64,000 nucleotides of DNA from Burkholderia cepacia (GTDB lineage: Bacteria > Pseudomonadota > Gammaproteobacteria > Burkholderiales > Burkholderiaceae): contig NZ_CP013443.1 of assembly GCF_001718835.1 (NCBI RefSeq), positions 2,542,001-2,606,000 of the forward strand. The letters are read 5' to 3'. Each line of letters opens with the position of its first letter. Within the stretch, counting starts at the first letter, position 1. The position numbers were made by a program, and so were the translations under genes. The notes below the pieces were generated by a model, which made no database searches, had not been told where the DNA came from, and saw only the letters and a program-made list of their open reading frames with translations. Shown here piece by piece: positions 24,607-34,641 of the stretch.

Positions 24607-26037
24607 TCATCCCCCCACCCGCTGCGCCGTCGCATCGAACGCCCGCTTCGCCTTGTCGACGATCTCGTCGACCTCCGCCTCGCGAATCACGAGCGGCGGC
24701 GACAGCAGCATCCGGTCGCCGGTCGCGCGCATGATCAGGTTGCCGTTGAAGCAGAAGTCGCGGCAGATCGTGCCGACCTCCCCGCCATGCTCGAAGCGCA
24801 CGCGCCGCGCCGGCTCGCGCGCGAGCTGAACGCCCGCCACGAGCCCCGCTCCCGCAATCTCGCCGACGATCGGATGGTCGCCCAGCGCATCGCGCAGCCG
24901 GCGCTGGAAGTACGGCCCGATGTCGTGCTTCACGCGCTCGACGATCCCCTCGTCGCGCAGCAGCTTCAGGTTCGCGACCGCGACGGCCGCCGCCACCGGG
25001 TGGCCCGAGTACGTCATCCCGTGATTGAATTCGCCGTGCTCGATCAGCGCCTGCGCGACCCGGTCGTGCAGCGCCACCGCGCCCATCGGCACATAACCGC
25101 TCGTCAGCCCTTTCGCGAGCGTCATCAGGTCCGGCTCGAAGCCGAAGTGCTGGTGCGCGAACCATTCGCCGGTGCGCCCGAACCCGCCGATCACTTCGTC
25201 GGCCACCAGCAGGATGTCGTACTTGCGGCAGATCCGCTGGATTTCCGGCCAGTACGTCGACGGCGGGAAGATCACGCCGCCCGCGCCCTGGAACGGCTCG
25301 CCGATGAACGCCGCGACGTTCTCCGCGCCGAGTTCGAGGATCTTCGCCTCGAGCTGCTGCGCGCGCGCGAGGCCGAACGCTTCCGGCGTCTCGCCGGCCT
25401 GCGCCTCGCCGAAGAAATACGGCTGGTCGATGTGCACGATGTGCTCGACCTTCGACGGCATCTGCTCGTGCATGTAGTCCATCCCGCCCAGCGTCGCGCC
25501 CGCGATCGTCGAGCCGTGGTAGCCGTTCTTGCGCGAGATCACGAACTTCTTCTGCGGCTGGCCCTGCACGCGCCAGTACTGGTGCACGAGGCGCAGCACG
25601 GTGTCGTTGCCTTCCGAGCCGCTGTTGCAATAGAAGAAGTGGTTGAAGCCGGCCGGCGTGACTTCCGCGAGCATCGCGGAGAGTTCGATCACCGGCGGGT
25701 GCGTGGTCTTGAAGAAGGTGTTGTAGAACGGCAGTTCCTGGATCTGGCGATACGCGGCGTCGGCGAGTTCCTTGCGGCCGTAGCCGACGTTCACGCACCA
25801 GAGGCCGGCCATCCCGTCGATGACCTTGTTGCCGTCCGAGTCCCACAGGTAGACGCCGTCGGCCTTCACGATCACGCGGCTGCCCGCGCGGTTCAGCGCA
25901 CCCATGTCCGAGAACGGGTGGATGTGGTGCGCGGCGTCGAGCGCGCGGTATTCGGCGGTCGAGCGCGCCTGCGTCGTGCGCGGTGCGGCGGCCGGCGCGG
26001 CGGGCTGGATCCAGGCAGATTCGTTGCGATCGGTCAC
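24607..26037 (-). CDS. spuC: Putrescine/omega-aminotransferase, class III (SpuC-like)
   Basis: PLP-dependent class III aminotransferase of 476 residues. The family motif LLVADEVIGGFGRTG and the PLP-lysine segment LAKGLTSGYVPMGAV are visible, with YCNSGSEGNDT at the cofactor phosphate cup. In pseudomonads SpuC transaminates putrescine with pyruvate; the neighbouring glutamate-putrescine ligase and PuuD-type hydrolase support diamine use here. The GTG at 26037 is preferred because GGAGG lies five bases upstream. Confidence 0.85.
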   Translation of the reverse strand: MTDRNESAWIQPAAPAAAPRTTQARSTAEYRALDAAHHIHPFSDMGALNRAGSRVIVKADGVYLWDSDGNKVIDGMAGLWCVNVGYGRKELADAAYRQIQELPFYNTFFKTTHPPVIELSAMLAEVTPAGFNHFFYCNSGSEGNDTVLRLVHQYWRVQGQPQKKFVISRKNGYHGSTIAGATLGGMDYMHEQMPSKVEHIVHIDQPYFFGEAQAGETPEAFGLARAQQLEAKILELGAENVAAFIGEPFQGAGGVIFPPSTYWPEIQRICRKYDILLVADEVIGGFGRTGEWFAHQHFGFEPDLMTLAKGLTSGYVPMGAVALHDRVAQALIEHGEFNHGMTYSGHPVAAAVAVANLKLLRDEGIVERVKHDIGPYFQRRLRDALGDHPIVGEIAGAGLVAGVQLAREPARRVRFEHGGEVGTICRDFCFNGNLIMRATGDRMLLSPPLVIREAEVDEIVDKAKRAFDATAQRVGG

Positions 26038-26065
26038 GTGTCCTCCGGAGTGCGGTGGTGCGCGC

Positions 26066-27403
26066 TCACACATGCAGCAGCAGATGTCTGCGCTCCCACG
26101 AGCTGATCACCCGGAAGAACGCTTCGTATTCGGTGTCCTTCAGCGCCAGGTAGGCCTTCACGAACTTGTCGCCGAGAATGCCGGCCAGCGGCGTGCACGC
26201 CGCCATCAGCGAGATCCCCTCCTCGAGGTTGCGCGGCAGCTGGTACGGCAGGTCGTAGCCGTCGGACGCGATCGGCTCGGTCGGCGCGAGCTGCTGCGAC
26301 AAGCCGAGATAGCCGGCGGCGAGCGTCGCCGCGAACGCGAGGTACGGATTGCAGTCGACGCCCGGAATCCGGTTCTCGATGCGGCGCGCCGACGCGCCCG
26401 ACTGCGGGATGCGGAAGCCGACCGTACGGTTGTCGTAGCCCCACTGCACGTTGATCGGCGCGGCCATGAAACGCGACAGGCGGCGGTACGAGTTGATGTA
26501 CGGCGCGAAGATCGGCATCAGCGCCGGCGTGTACTTCTGCAATCCGGCGAGATAGCCGCGAAACAGCGGCGTCACGTCGCCTTTCGCATCGGCGAACAGG
26601 TTGCGGCCGGTTTGCGGATCCGCGAGGCTCTGGTGGATGTGCATCGCCGAGCCCGGCTCGTCCTGCATCGGCTTCGCCATGAAGGTCGCGTACATGTTGT
26701 GACGCAACGCGGCCTCGCGCACCGTGCGCTTGAACAGGAACACCTGGTCGGCCAGCGACAGCGCATCGCCGTGCACGAAGTTGATCTCCATCTGCGCGGC
26801 GCCGACTTCATGGATCAGCGTCTCGATATCGAGCCCCTGCATCTCGCAGTATTCGTAGATGTCCTCGAACAGGGAATCGAACTCGTTGACGGCCTCGATC
26901 GAATACGACTGCCGGCCGGTTTCCGCGCGCCCGGTGCGGCCGACCGGCGGACGCAGCGGCAGGTCGGGATCGGCGTTCATGTCGACGAGATAGAACTCGA
27001 GCTCGGGCGCGACAACCGGCTGCCAGCCTTTCGCCTTGTACAGGTCGAGCACGCGGCGCAACACGTAGCGCGGCGAGATCTCGACCGGCGAGCCGTCGAA
27101 GTGCACGCAGTCGTGAATCACTTGCGCGGTCGGGTCGACGGCCCACGGAATCAGGCAGATCGTCGACGGATCGGGCACGCACACCATGTCGGGATCGGTC
27201 ACGCCGGTCAGCGTGCCGTCCTCCGGATAGTCGCCGGTGACGGTCTGCACCATCACGGCCTGCGGCAGACGCATCGATTCGCCGGATTCGAACTTGTTGC
27301 GCGGAATGATCTTGCCGCGCGCGATGCCGGCCATGTCGGGAATGATCGCCTCGACTTCGGTGATGCGGTGCTGTCGCAGGAATTCGCTCAATTCGGGTTG
27401 CAT
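26066..27403 (-). CDS. puuA: Glutamine synthetase-like gamma-glutamylputrescine synthetase
   Basis: A 445-residue glutamine-synthetase-fold ligase that joins glutamate to an amine, most likely putrescine, as the first step of the glutamylated putrescine route. It has the GS catalytic core (PELEFYLVD, GSAMHIHQS and NRTVGFRIP) but lacks the adenylylation tyrosine loop of true GlnA. It lies between puuD and spuC on the same strand with short spacing, forming a puuD-puuA-spuC operon. The exact amine is inferred. Confidence 0.88.
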   Translation of the reverse strand: MQPELSEFLRQHRITEVEAIIPDMAGIARGKIIPRNKFESGESMRLPQAVMVQTVTGDYPEDGTLTGVTDPDMVCVPDPSTICLIPWAVDPTAQVIHDCVHFDGSPVEISPRYVLRRVLDLYKAKGWQPVVAPELEFYLVDMNADPDLPLRPPVGRTGRAETGRQSYSIEAVNEFDSLFEDIYEYCEMQGLDIETLIHEVGAAQMEINFVHGDALSLADQVFLFKRTVREAALRHNMYATFMAKPMQDEPGSAMHIHQSLADPQTGRNLFADAKGDVTPLFRGYLAGLQKYTPALMPIFAPYINSYRRLSRFMAAPINVQWGYDNRTVGFRIPQSGASARRIENRIPGVDCNPYLAFAATLAAGYLGLSQQLAPTEPIASDGYDLPYQLPRNLEEGISLMAACTPLAGILGDKFVKAYLALKDTEYEAFFRVISSWERRHLLLHV

Positions 27404-27415
27404 GATCGGCCTCTA

Positions 27416-28222
27416 TCAGTCGACGTCGGATGCGGCCGGCGACGGCGTCGCGCCGCCGGCCGCATGAATGCGATGCGTCATGCGCGCGCGGCACGCCGCA
27501 CCGAATGCCGCGAAGATGTCGCGCGACAGCGGCTGTTCCGCGTAGCGCCATTCGGGATGCCACTGCACGCCGAGCGTGAACGCGCGCGCGCCGCGCACGC
27601 TGACGGCCTCGACCAGTCCGTCGGGCGCGCTGGCCTCGACGACGAGCCCGGCGCCGAGCTGCGCGATGCCCTGGTCGTGCAGCGAATTGACCGTCGCTTC
27701 ATGCGCGCCGCGCGCGATCCGCTGCAGCAGGCCGCCCGGCGCGAACTGCACGACGTGCGCGGGGCCGTACTGCCGTTCGAGCGGATCGGCCGGCCGCTCG
27801 CGGTGATCGTCGAAGCCGGTCGTCGCGTGCAGCCGCTGATGCAGCGTGCCGCCGTAGGCAACGTTCAGCTCCTGCATGCCGCGACAGATCGCGAGTACGG
27901 GCACGCCCGCTTCGATCGCCGCGCGGATCAGCGGCAGCGCGGTCGCATCGCGCGCGGGATCGTGCAGCGTGTCGGGCGCGCTCGCGGCACCGCCGTAATG
28001 ATGCGGCTCGACGTTCGAGTAACTGCCGGTCAACAGCAACCCGTCGACCGCCGCGACGATCGCATCGGCCGGCTGGCGCGCGCCGAGCGCGGGCAGCACG
28101 AAGGCAAGCGCACCCGCGCCGTCGACGAGCGCGGCCAGGTACTTCTCCCCCGCCGTGTGGTTCGGATGCGCACCGCGCAGGATGCGGTCGGCGGTCACGG
28201 CTACGATCGCGCGCGCCCTCAT
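27416..28222 (-). CDS. puuD: Gamma-glutamyl-GABA hydrolase, class I glutamine amidotransferase fold (PuuD)
   Basis: A 268-residue hydrolase that releases GABA and glutamate from gamma-glutamyl-GABA. The nucleophile is C113 in AICRGMQELN and the His/Glu pair sits in GVQWHPEWR near residues 225-230. The ATG at 28222 has GGGAG eight bases upstream and starts MRARAIVAVTAD, the conserved beginning. It is first in the puuD-puuA-spuC unit; no puuB or puuC is next to it in this window. Confidence 0.88.
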   Translation of the reverse strand: MRARAIVAVTADRILRGAHPNHTAGEKYLAALVDGAGALAFVLPALGARQPADAIVAAVDGLLLTGSYSNVEPHHYGGAASAPDTLHDPARDATALPLIRAAIEAGVPVLAICRGMQELNVAYGGTLHQRLHATTGFDDHRERPADPLERQYGPAHVVQFAPGGLLQRIARGAHEATVNSLHDQGIAQLGAGLVVEASAPDGLVEAVSVRGARAFTLGVQWHPEWRYAEQPLSRDIFAAFGAACRARMTHRIHAAGGATPSPAASDVD

Positions 28223-28722
28223 GATCGCGTCTCCCGAAGCATCGGCGCGCGCACGCGCAACGACGCGCCGCATGCGTCGCGCTGCGGTATGCGGTGCGGC
28301 CCGGAACGGATGAGGCAAACGGCGCTAGGGCAACAACGATGCGCTGCCGTCGCACTGCACCGCGCTGAACACGTGGGCGGCCACGAGGTTGAAGCGGCGC
28401 AGGCCGCAATGGGACATGGCGGTGAGGCGAGGCTCGCTGGACAGGGCGGAATGCGTGCCGCGATCAGCATGCCGGATCGGCCCGGCCTGAGGCGGCGCGC
28501 CCGCCGACGGACTTCGCGTCCGGCGTATCGAAAGGCTGGCGGCTTTCACGATCGTACTCGACTGACGGATGAACGCTGAACACGTATCGCATTGCAGTGC
28601 ACGGTTCAACCCGTGCAGCGACACGCAAGCAAGCCGTCGTTTGTGACGACTTCCTGACATTCAGCTTATATCACCTAAAAATTGCGTCAAATTTTCAGGC
28701 GTTCGCGTCGGTATTAACCCTG
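28223..28722. other. Intergenic region upstream of puuD
   Basis: About 500 bp with no gene I can support. The part nearest 28600-28720 is AT-richer and probably holds the operon promoter. A weak sigma-54-like sequence (GGCACG at -24, GC at -12 but CCGC instead of TTGC) reads leftwards near 28446-28459. Confidence 0.4.
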
Positions 28723-28723
28723 A

Positions 28724-28764
28724 CAAAAACAATGGCGGCATCGATCCGCAGAATCGATGCCGCC
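28724..28764 (-). terminator. Terminator at the end of the hut operon
   Basis: Perfect 12-bp arms GGCGGCATCGAT (28734-28745) and ATCGATGCCGCC (28753-28764) enclose seven bases. Read leftwards the stem is followed by ATTGTTTTTG. It follows the hutG stop by 26 bp. Confidence 0.85.
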
Positions 28765-28789
28765 TCGTGCAATGCGCCGCCCGTCGCGT

Positions 28790-29587
28790 TCAGCGATGCG
28801 CGAGCGCGGTTTCGACGAGCGTCTGCAATAGCGGCACAATCCGCGCCGCACGCGCTTCGTCGTACGCGTAAGGACGCGTCTCTTCCATGTAGGTGATCTG
28901 CGAGAGCTCGAGCTGCACGGCCTCGACGCCGGTCTCGGGCACGCCATAGTGACGCGTGATGTAGCCGCCCTTGAAGCGCCCGTTCGCGACGGCCGTATAG
29001 CCGCCATGTTCGAGCACGCGCGCGGCGAGCGCCTCCGCCAGGCCCGGCGCGGCGCTTGCGCCGCTCGACGTGCCGAAGTTGAAGTCCGGCAGGCGGCCGT
29101 CGAAGAAGCGCGGCACGTGCGAGCGGATCGAATGCGCTTCCCACACGAGCACGCGGCCGTGCTCGCGCTTCAGGCGCGCGACCTCGCGTTGCAGCGCGTC
29201 GTGATACGGCCGCCAGTAGCGATCGCGGCGACGCATGATCTCGTCGTTGCCGGGCAGCGCGTTCGCCGGATACAGCGGCGCCTTGTCGAACGTATCGACC
29301 GGCACGAGCCCTGTCGTGTCCTGCCCCGGGTACAGGTTCTCGTTGTCGGGCGGACGGTTCAGGTCGACGACGTAGCGCGCATGCGACGGGACGAGGATCG
29401 ATGCGCCGAGGCCGGCCGCGAAGCCGTACAGCCGTTCGAGATGCCAGTCGCAATCGTCGACGAAACGCGCGTCGGCCGTCATCGTCGCGGCGATGTCGTC
29501 GGGGATGTGCGTGCCTGCGTGCGGAATCGAGATCAGCAGCGGCAACGTGCCCTGCTTCAGCGTGAATACAGCCGGTTGTTCAGTCAT
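28790..29587 (-). CDS. hutG: N-formylglutamate deformylase HutG
   Basis: Last step of the five-step histidine route: N-formylglutamate to glutamate plus formate. The 265-residue protein has the FGase fold with metal-site motifs SIPHAGTHIPDD near the N-terminus, DCDWHLERLYGF and VWEAHSIRSHVPRFFDG. It pairs with hutF 59 bp upstream, which shows this organism uses the formylglutamate branch and not direct formiminoglutamase. A strong terminator follows. Confidence 0.95.
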   Translation of the reverse strand: MTEQPAVFTLKQGTLPLLISIPHAGTHIPDDIAATMTADARFVDDCDWHLERLYGFAAGLGASILVPSHARYVVDLNRPPDNENLYPGQDTTGLVPVDTFDKAPLYPANALPGNDEIMRRRDRYWRPYHDALQREVARLKREHGRVLVWEAHSIRSHVPRFFDGRLPDFNFGTSSGASAAPGLAEALAARVLEHGGYTAVANGRFKGGYITRHYGVPETGVEAVQLELSQITYMEETRPYAYDEARAARIVPLLQTLVETALAHR

Positions 29588-29646
29588 GTCGCATCACCGT
29601 TGAAGGTCTGCCGGCGCACGCAGGCGGCGTGCGCCGGTTGCGCGCG

Positions 29647-31023
29647 TCAGCGCAGCAGTTGCGCCAGTGCGGCGCGGTAGTCGGCATACGCGACGGCTTC
29701 GTCGCGATGGCGGCGGCCGCTCACGACGCGCTCGCCGCCCGTGTAGACGTCGAGCACCGGCGTCTCGCCGTGCTCCGCGAACACGATACCCGACAACCAC
29801 GACGTGCTGTCGTGTTCGGCAATCGCCGGATGATCGGGATCGAGCACGAGCCAGTCGGCACGGCACCCTTCGCGCAGCGCACCGACACGCCGCCCGCTGG
29901 CCTGCGCGCCGCCCGCGAGCGACGCGTCGAACAGGCGGTCGGCGACATGCGCCTGCGTGTCGCTCGCCAGCACGTTGCGCGCGCGGTGCACGAGCCGTTG
30001 CCCGTATTCGAGCAGGCGCAGCTCGGCACGCCAGTCGACCGACGCATGGCTGTCCGAGCCGACGCCGATCACGCCGCCTTGCGCGAGATAGTCGACGGCC
30101 GGGAACACGCCGTCGCCGAGGTTCGCCTCGGTCGTCAGGCACAGGCCGGCGACCGCGCGACGCTGCGCGAGCGCGGCCGTTTCGGCCGCATCGACGTGCG
30201 TCGCGTGCACGAGACACCAGCGTGCGCCGACGTCGAAGCGATCGAGCAGCCATTGCACGGGGCGCGCGCCGTAGGCACGCACGCAGTCGTCGACTTCGGC
30301 CGTCTGCTCGGCAATATGGATATGCACGGGCGCGTCGTCGGGCAACCCGTCGAGCAGCACGCGCAACCCGTTCTCGGACACCGCCCGCAGCGAGTGCGGT
30401 GCGACGCCGTAGCGCAGCCCGCCATGCTCCGGCGCCGCGCGACGCATCGCGTCGAGCAGCTCGAGCAGGCCGTCGGGCGTATTGATGAAGCGGCGCTGGT
30501 CGTCGCGCGGCGGCTTGTTGCCGAAACCGGCGAACTGGTACGACACGGGCAGCATCGTGATGCCGATGCCGGCCGAGCGCGCGGCGTCGACCACGCGCGT
30601 GCCGAGTTCCGCGATCTGCGGATAACGCGAGCCGTCCTGCGCGTGATGCACGTAGTGGAATTCGCACACCGACGTGTAGCCGCACTTGAGCATCTCGACA
30701 TACAGCCAGCGCGCGATCGCGGCGAGCGCGTCGGGCGTGATCTTCAGCGCGAAGCGGTACATCAGGTCGCGCCAGCTCCAGAAGCTGTCGGCCGGATTCG
30801 CGCGGTATTCGGTGAGCCCCGCCATCGCGCGCTGGAACGCGTGCGAATGCAGGTTCGGCATGCCGGGCAGCACCGGCCCGGACGCACGCGCGACGCCTGC
30901 CGGGGCGTCGGTGTCGGGCGTCACGCCGGTCAGCGTGCCGGCCGCGTCCCAGCGCAGCAGCACGTTACGGCGCCAGCCGTCGGGCAGGTACGCATGGTCT
31001 GCGAACAACAGGGTGTCGGTCAT
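29647..31023 (-). CDS. hutF: Formimidoylglutamate deiminase HutF
   Basis: Amidohydrolase-fold enzyme (458 residues) that converts N-formimidoylglutamate to N-formylglutamate and ammonia. The metal-binding HSHAFQR segment, HIHIAEQ, the HATH stretch and GVGSDSH are all visible in the expected order. The ATG at 31023 lies 9 bp after hutI. With hutG it makes the two-step end of histidine degradation. Confidence 0.95.
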   Translation of the reverse strand: MTDTLLFADHAYLPDGWRRNVLLRWDAAGTLTGVTPDTDAPAGVARASGPVLPGMPNLHSHAFQRAMAGLTEYRANPADSFWSWRDLMYRFALKITPDALAAIARWLYVEMLKCGYTSVCEFHYVHHAQDGSRYPQIAELGTRVVDAARSAGIGITMLPVSYQFAGFGNKPPRDDQRRFINTPDGLLELLDAMRRAAPEHGGLRYGVAPHSLRAVSENGLRVLLDGLPDDAPVHIHIAEQTAEVDDCVRAYGARPVQWLLDRFDVGARWCLVHATHVDAAETAALAQRRAVAGLCLTTEANLGDGVFPAVDYLAQGGVIGVGSDSHASVDWRAELRLLEYGQRLVHRARNVLASDTQAHVADRLFDASLAGGAQASGRRVGALREGCRADWLVLDPDHPAIAEHDSTSWLSGIVFAEHGETPVLDVYTGGERVVSGRRHRDEAVAYADYRAALAQLLR

Positions 31024-31031
31024 AAGGCTAT

Positions 31032-32255
31032 CTATCCATTCATCCGGCGAAACACGGTCGTGCCGCCGCGTACGACCTGCTCGCACAGCGGCCGGCCGAT
31101 CCAGTACGCGAGCTCCGCCAGCGAGCCGACCGACCACGCGGCGAAGTCGGCCTGGCGGCCGACCTCGAGCGCGCCGTGGCGATCCGCGCGGCCGAGCGCC
31201 GCGGCCGCGTGGCGCGTCACGCCCTGCAGCACTTCGGGCACCGTCATGCGGAACAGCGTGCAGCCCATGTTCAGCGTCAGCAGCAGCGATTCGAGCGGCG
31301 ACGTGCCGGGGTTGTGATCGGTCGCGAGCGCGATCGGCACGCCGTGCCTGCGCAGCAGCTCGATCGGCGGCAGTTGCGTCTCGCGGATGAAGTAGTACGC
31401 GCCGGGCAGCAGCACGGCGACCGTGCCGGCCGCCTTCATCGCCTCGATGCCGGCTTCGTCGAGAAATTCGAGGTGATCGGCGGACAGTGCGCGATAGCGT
31501 GCGGCGAGTGCCGTGCCGCCCGCGTTCGACAGTTGCTCCGCATGCAGCTTCACGGGCAGCCCGCGCCGCGTCGCGGCTTCGAACACGCGCTCGGTCTGGG
31601 CGAGCGAAAAGCCGATGCGTTCGCAGAACACGTCGACCGCGTCGACGAGCCCCTCGTCGGCCAGCGCCGGCAGCATCCGGTCGCACACTTCGTCGATGTA
31701 TGCGTCCGCGCGGCCCGCATATTCCGGCGGCAGCGCATGCGCGCCGAGGAAGGTCGTATAGACCGTGACCGGGAAGCGCTCGCCGAGCTGGCGCGCGACG
31801 CGCAGCATCTTGCGTTCGCTCGCGAGGTCGAGCCCGTAGCCCGACTTGATCTCGATCGCGGTCACGCCTTCGGCCAGCAGCGGCTGCAGCCGCGCGGCGG
31901 CCTGCACGAACAGCGTCGTCTCGTCGGCCGCGCGCGTCGCGCGCACCGTCGACACGATCCCGCCGCCCTGCCGCGCGATCTCCTCGTAGCTGACGCCCGC
32001 GAGGCGCTGCGCGAATTCGTCGGCACGCGTGCCGCCGTACACGAGGTGCGTATGGCAGTCGACGAGGCCCGGCGTCACCCACGCGCCGTGCAGATCCTCG
32101 CGCCGCCAGTGGGCATAACCGTGCGGCAGCGCGGACATCGCGCCGAGCCAGGCGATCGTGCCGGTTTCGTCGACGGCGATCGCCGCGTCGTCGATCGTCT
32201 CGTCGGGATGGCCGTGCGGACACAGCCTCAGGTGATGCCAGACAGTCGGTTTCAT
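31032..32255 (-). CDS. hutI: Imidazolonepropionase HutI
   Basis: Hydrolyses imidazolone propionate to N-formimidoylglutamate. The 407-residue amidohydrolase has the metal-ligand motif DCHTHLVYGG, a HAEQLSNAGG stretch and the ALATDHNPGTSP metal Asp region. It starts 4 bp after the hutD stop and ends 8 bp before hutF, so it is embedded in the operon. Confidence 0.96.
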   Translation of the reverse strand: MKPTVWHHLRLCPHGHPDETIDDAAIAVDETGTIAWLGAMSALPHGYAHWRREDLHGAWVTPGLVDCHTHLVYGGTRADEFAQRLAGVSYEEIARQGGGIVSTVRATRAADETTLFVQAAARLQPLLAEGVTAIEIKSGYGLDLASERKMLRVARQLGERFPVTVYTTFLGAHALPPEYAGRADAYIDEVCDRMLPALADEGLVDAVDVFCERIGFSLAQTERVFEAATRRGLPVKLHAEQLSNAGGTALAARYRALSADHLEFLDEAGIEAMKAAGTVAVLLPGAYYFIRETQLPPIELLRRHGVPIALATDHNPGTSPLESLLLTLNMGCTLFRMTVPEVLQGVTRHAAAALGRADRHGALEVGRQADFAAWSVGSLAELAYWIGRPLCEQVVRGGTTVFRRMNG

Positions 32256-32259
32256 GCAA

Positions 32260-32910
32260 TCAGTTCGTATCGGTAGCGTCGAGCGACACGGCGAGCAACG
32301 CGCCGCTACCGCTCACGACGACGTCAAACGCACGCCGCGGCCCGTCGAGCCGCAACGTGTCCATTTCTTCCAGTGTGTAAGTTGCGCCGTCGAGCGCGAC
32401 CTGCACCGTCCCGTTCGCGCAGAACAGCAGCACGGTGTCCGCGCGCGCGATGCGATGCGTGCCGGCGCGCCACGCGGCGACCGACCCGTGCGCCGTCGCG
32501 CGGCGCGTCATCAGGTTGAAGTCGCGCGTCGCGCCGTCGTGCAGCGTCGCGTCGATCGCCGCCTCGCCCGCGAAATCCGCGCGGGCCAGCGGTGCGTCGA
32601 GCACGTGGCGTGCGCCGCCTTCCTCGGCGAGCGTCATGCCCGCGCCGGACAGCAGCACGAGCGTGCGGTCGATGCCGTCGAAACGCGAGAACGGGCCGGC
32701 CGTGCCGACGTCCGCGACGCTCACGCGCCACGCGAACGCGTCGAGCGCGGCGCCCGGCGGCGCCCCGAAGGAAGTCCCCTTGGGGAAATGCGCGGCGATC
32801 TCGCGCGTCACGCCGCCGCCGTTCTTCCATGGCGACGCGACGAGATCCGCTGCGCGGATCATCGCGGCGGCCGGCGCCACGTTCGCCGGCGCCTGGTGGA
32901 GCGCCGTCAT
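32260..32910 (-). CDS. hutD: HutD family protein
   Basis: A 216-residue bicupin-fold protein of the HutD family. SPWKNGGGVTREIA near the N-terminus and FSRFDGIDRTLVLLSGAGM are family signatures. It is thought to bind urocanate or a hut intermediate and to moderate the pathway, but no enzyme activity is established. The ATG at 32910 lies two bases after the hutU stop, and the stop lies four bases before hutI, so it is translated with both. Confidence 0.92.
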   Translation of the reverse strand: MTALHQAPANVAPAAAMIRAADLVASPWKNGGGVTREIAAHFPKGTSFGAPPGAALDAFAWRVSVADVGTAGPFSRFDGIDRTLVLLSGAGMTLAEEGGARHVLDAPLARADFAGEAAIDATLHDGATRDFNLMTRRATAHGSVAAWRAGTHRIARADTVLLFCANGTVQVALDGATYTLEEMDTLRLDGPRRAFDVVVSGSGALLAVSLDATDTN

Positions 32911-32912
32911 GC

Positions 32913-34601
32913 TCAGCGGCCGAGCATCGGCAGCTTCAGGCCGGCTTCGCGGGCCGTCTGCTGCGCGAGTTCGTAGCCGGCATCCGCATGGCGCATCACG
33001 CCCGTCGCCGGGTCGTTCAGCAGCACGCGGCCGAGACGCTCGTGCGCTTCGGCGGTACCGTCGGCGACGATCACGACGCCCGAGTGCTGCGAGAAACCCA
33101 TGCCGACACCGCCGCCATGGTGCAGCGACACCCACGATGCGCCGCCCGCGGTGTTCAGCAGCGCGTTCAGCAGCGGCCAGTCGCTCACGGCGTCCGAACC
33201 GTCCTTCATCGATTCCGTCTCGCGGTTCGGGCTCGCGACCGAACCGGTGTCGAGGTGGTCGCGGCCGATCACGATCGGGGCCTTCAGTTCGCCGTTCTTC
33301 ACCATTTCGTTGAACGCCTGGCCGAGGCGATAGCGATCCTTCACGCCGACCCAGCAGATCCGCGCCGGCAGGCCCTGGAACGCGATGCGCTCACGCGCCA
33401 TGTCGAGCCAGTTGTGCAGGTGCGGATCGTCGGGGATCAGCTCCTTCACCTTCTGGTCGGTCTTGTAGATGTCTTCCGGATCGCCCGACAGCGCGACCCA
33501 GCGGAACGGGCCCTTGCCTTCGCAGAACAGCGGGCGGATATAGGCCGGCACGAAGCCCGGGAAGTCGAATGCGTTCTCGACGCCCATTTCCAGCGCCATC
33601 TGGCGGATGTTGTTGCCGTAGTCGAGCGTCGCCGCGCCGCGCTCCTGCAGCGTCAGCATCGCGCGCACCTGGACGGCCATCGACTGCTTCGCGACCTTCA
33701 CGATGCTCTGCGGATCGACCTTCTGCGCTTCGCGCCATTGCGCGACGGTCCAGCCTTGCGGCAGGTAGCCGTTGATCGGGTCGTGCGCGCTCGTCTGGTC
33801 GGTCACGCAGTCCGGCGTGATGCCGCGCGTGACGAGCTCCGCGAACACGTCGGCCGCGTTGCCGAGCAGGCCGACCGACACCGGCTTGCCGGTGCGCTTC
33901 GCTTCGTCGATCATGCCGAGCGCCTCGTCGAGCGTCGTCGCCTTCTTGTCGACGTAGCGCGTCTTCAGGCGGAAATCGATGCGCGTCTCGTCGCATTCGA
34001 CCGCGATCATCGAGAAGCCGGCCATCGTCGCGGCCAGCGGCTGCGCGCCGCCCATGCCGCCGAGGCCGCCCGTCAGGATCCAGCGGCCCGACGGGTCGCC
34101 GTTGAAGTGCTGGTTCGCGACCGAGAAGAACGTTTCATAGGTGCCCTGAACGATGCCCTGGCTGCCGATGTAGATCCAGCTGCCGGCCGTCATCTGGCCG
34201 TACATCATCAGGCCCTTGCGGTCGAGCTCGTGGAAGTGGTCCCAGTTCGCCCAGTGCGGCACGAGGTTCGAATTGGCCAGCAGCACGCGCGGCGCATCCT
34301 TGTGCGTGCGGAACACACCGACCGGCTTGCCCGACTGGATCAGCAGCGTCTCGTTCTCCTCGAGATCCTTCAGCGACGCGAGGATCTGGTCGTAGCATTC
34401 CCAGTTGCGCGCCGCGCGGCCGATGCCGCCGTACACGACGAGCGCATGCGGGTGCTCGGCGACTTCCGGGTCGAGGTTGTTCTGGATCATCCGGTAGGCC
34501 GCTTCGGCCAGCCAGGTCTTGCAGACTTTCTCGCTGCCGCGCGGCGCGCGGATCGTGCGCGTCGGGTCGAGACGGGGATCGATGTGTATCGGATGGTTCA
34601 T
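32913..34601 (-). CDS. hutU: Urocanate hydratase HutU
   Basis: NAD-dependent hydration of urocanate to imidazolone propionate. The 562-residue length fits the family, and the NAD-binding GGLGGMGGAQPLAATMAG loop and the C-terminal YRLGQAFNEMV and GVGMGFSQHSGVV motifs are present. The ATG at 34601 begins MNHPIHIDPRLDPTRTIRAPRG, the conserved N-terminus; an earlier ATG at 34631 is in frame but less likely. It lies between hutC and hutD. Confidence 0.97.
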   Translation of the reverse strand: MNHPIHIDPRLDPTRTIRAPRGSEKVCKTWLAEAAYRMIQNNLDPEVAEHPHALVVYGGIGRAARNWECYDQILASLKDLEENETLLIQSGKPVGVFRTHKDAPRVLLANSNLVPHWANWDHFHELDRKGLMMYGQMTAGSWIYIGSQGIVQGTYETFFSVANQHFNGDPSGRWILTGGLGGMGGAQPLAATMAGFSMIAVECDETRIDFRLKTRYVDKKATTLDEALGMIDEAKRTGKPVSVGLLGNAADVFAELVTRGITPDCVTDQTSAHDPINGYLPQGWTVAQWREAQKVDPQSIVKVAKQSMAVQVRAMLTLQERGAATLDYGNNIRQMALEMGVENAFDFPGFVPAYIRPLFCEGKGPFRWVALSGDPEDIYKTDQKVKELIPDDPHLHNWLDMARERIAFQGLPARICWVGVKDRYRLGQAFNEMVKNGELKAPIVIGRDHLDTGSVASPNRETESMKDGSDAVSDWPLLNALLNTAGGASWVSLHHGGGVGMGFSQHSGVVIVADGTAEAHERLGRVLLNDPATGVMRHADAGYELAQQTAREAGLKLPMLGR

Positions 34602-34641
34602 GACGACTGCTCCCGAGGGAAATAATATCAAATAGTAGGAA

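Noticed and set aside
28446..28459. A sigma-54 promoter for the puu operon
   Set aside because: The -24 element GGCACG is good, but the -12 reads CCGC instead of TTGC and there are no clear NtrC sites nearby.
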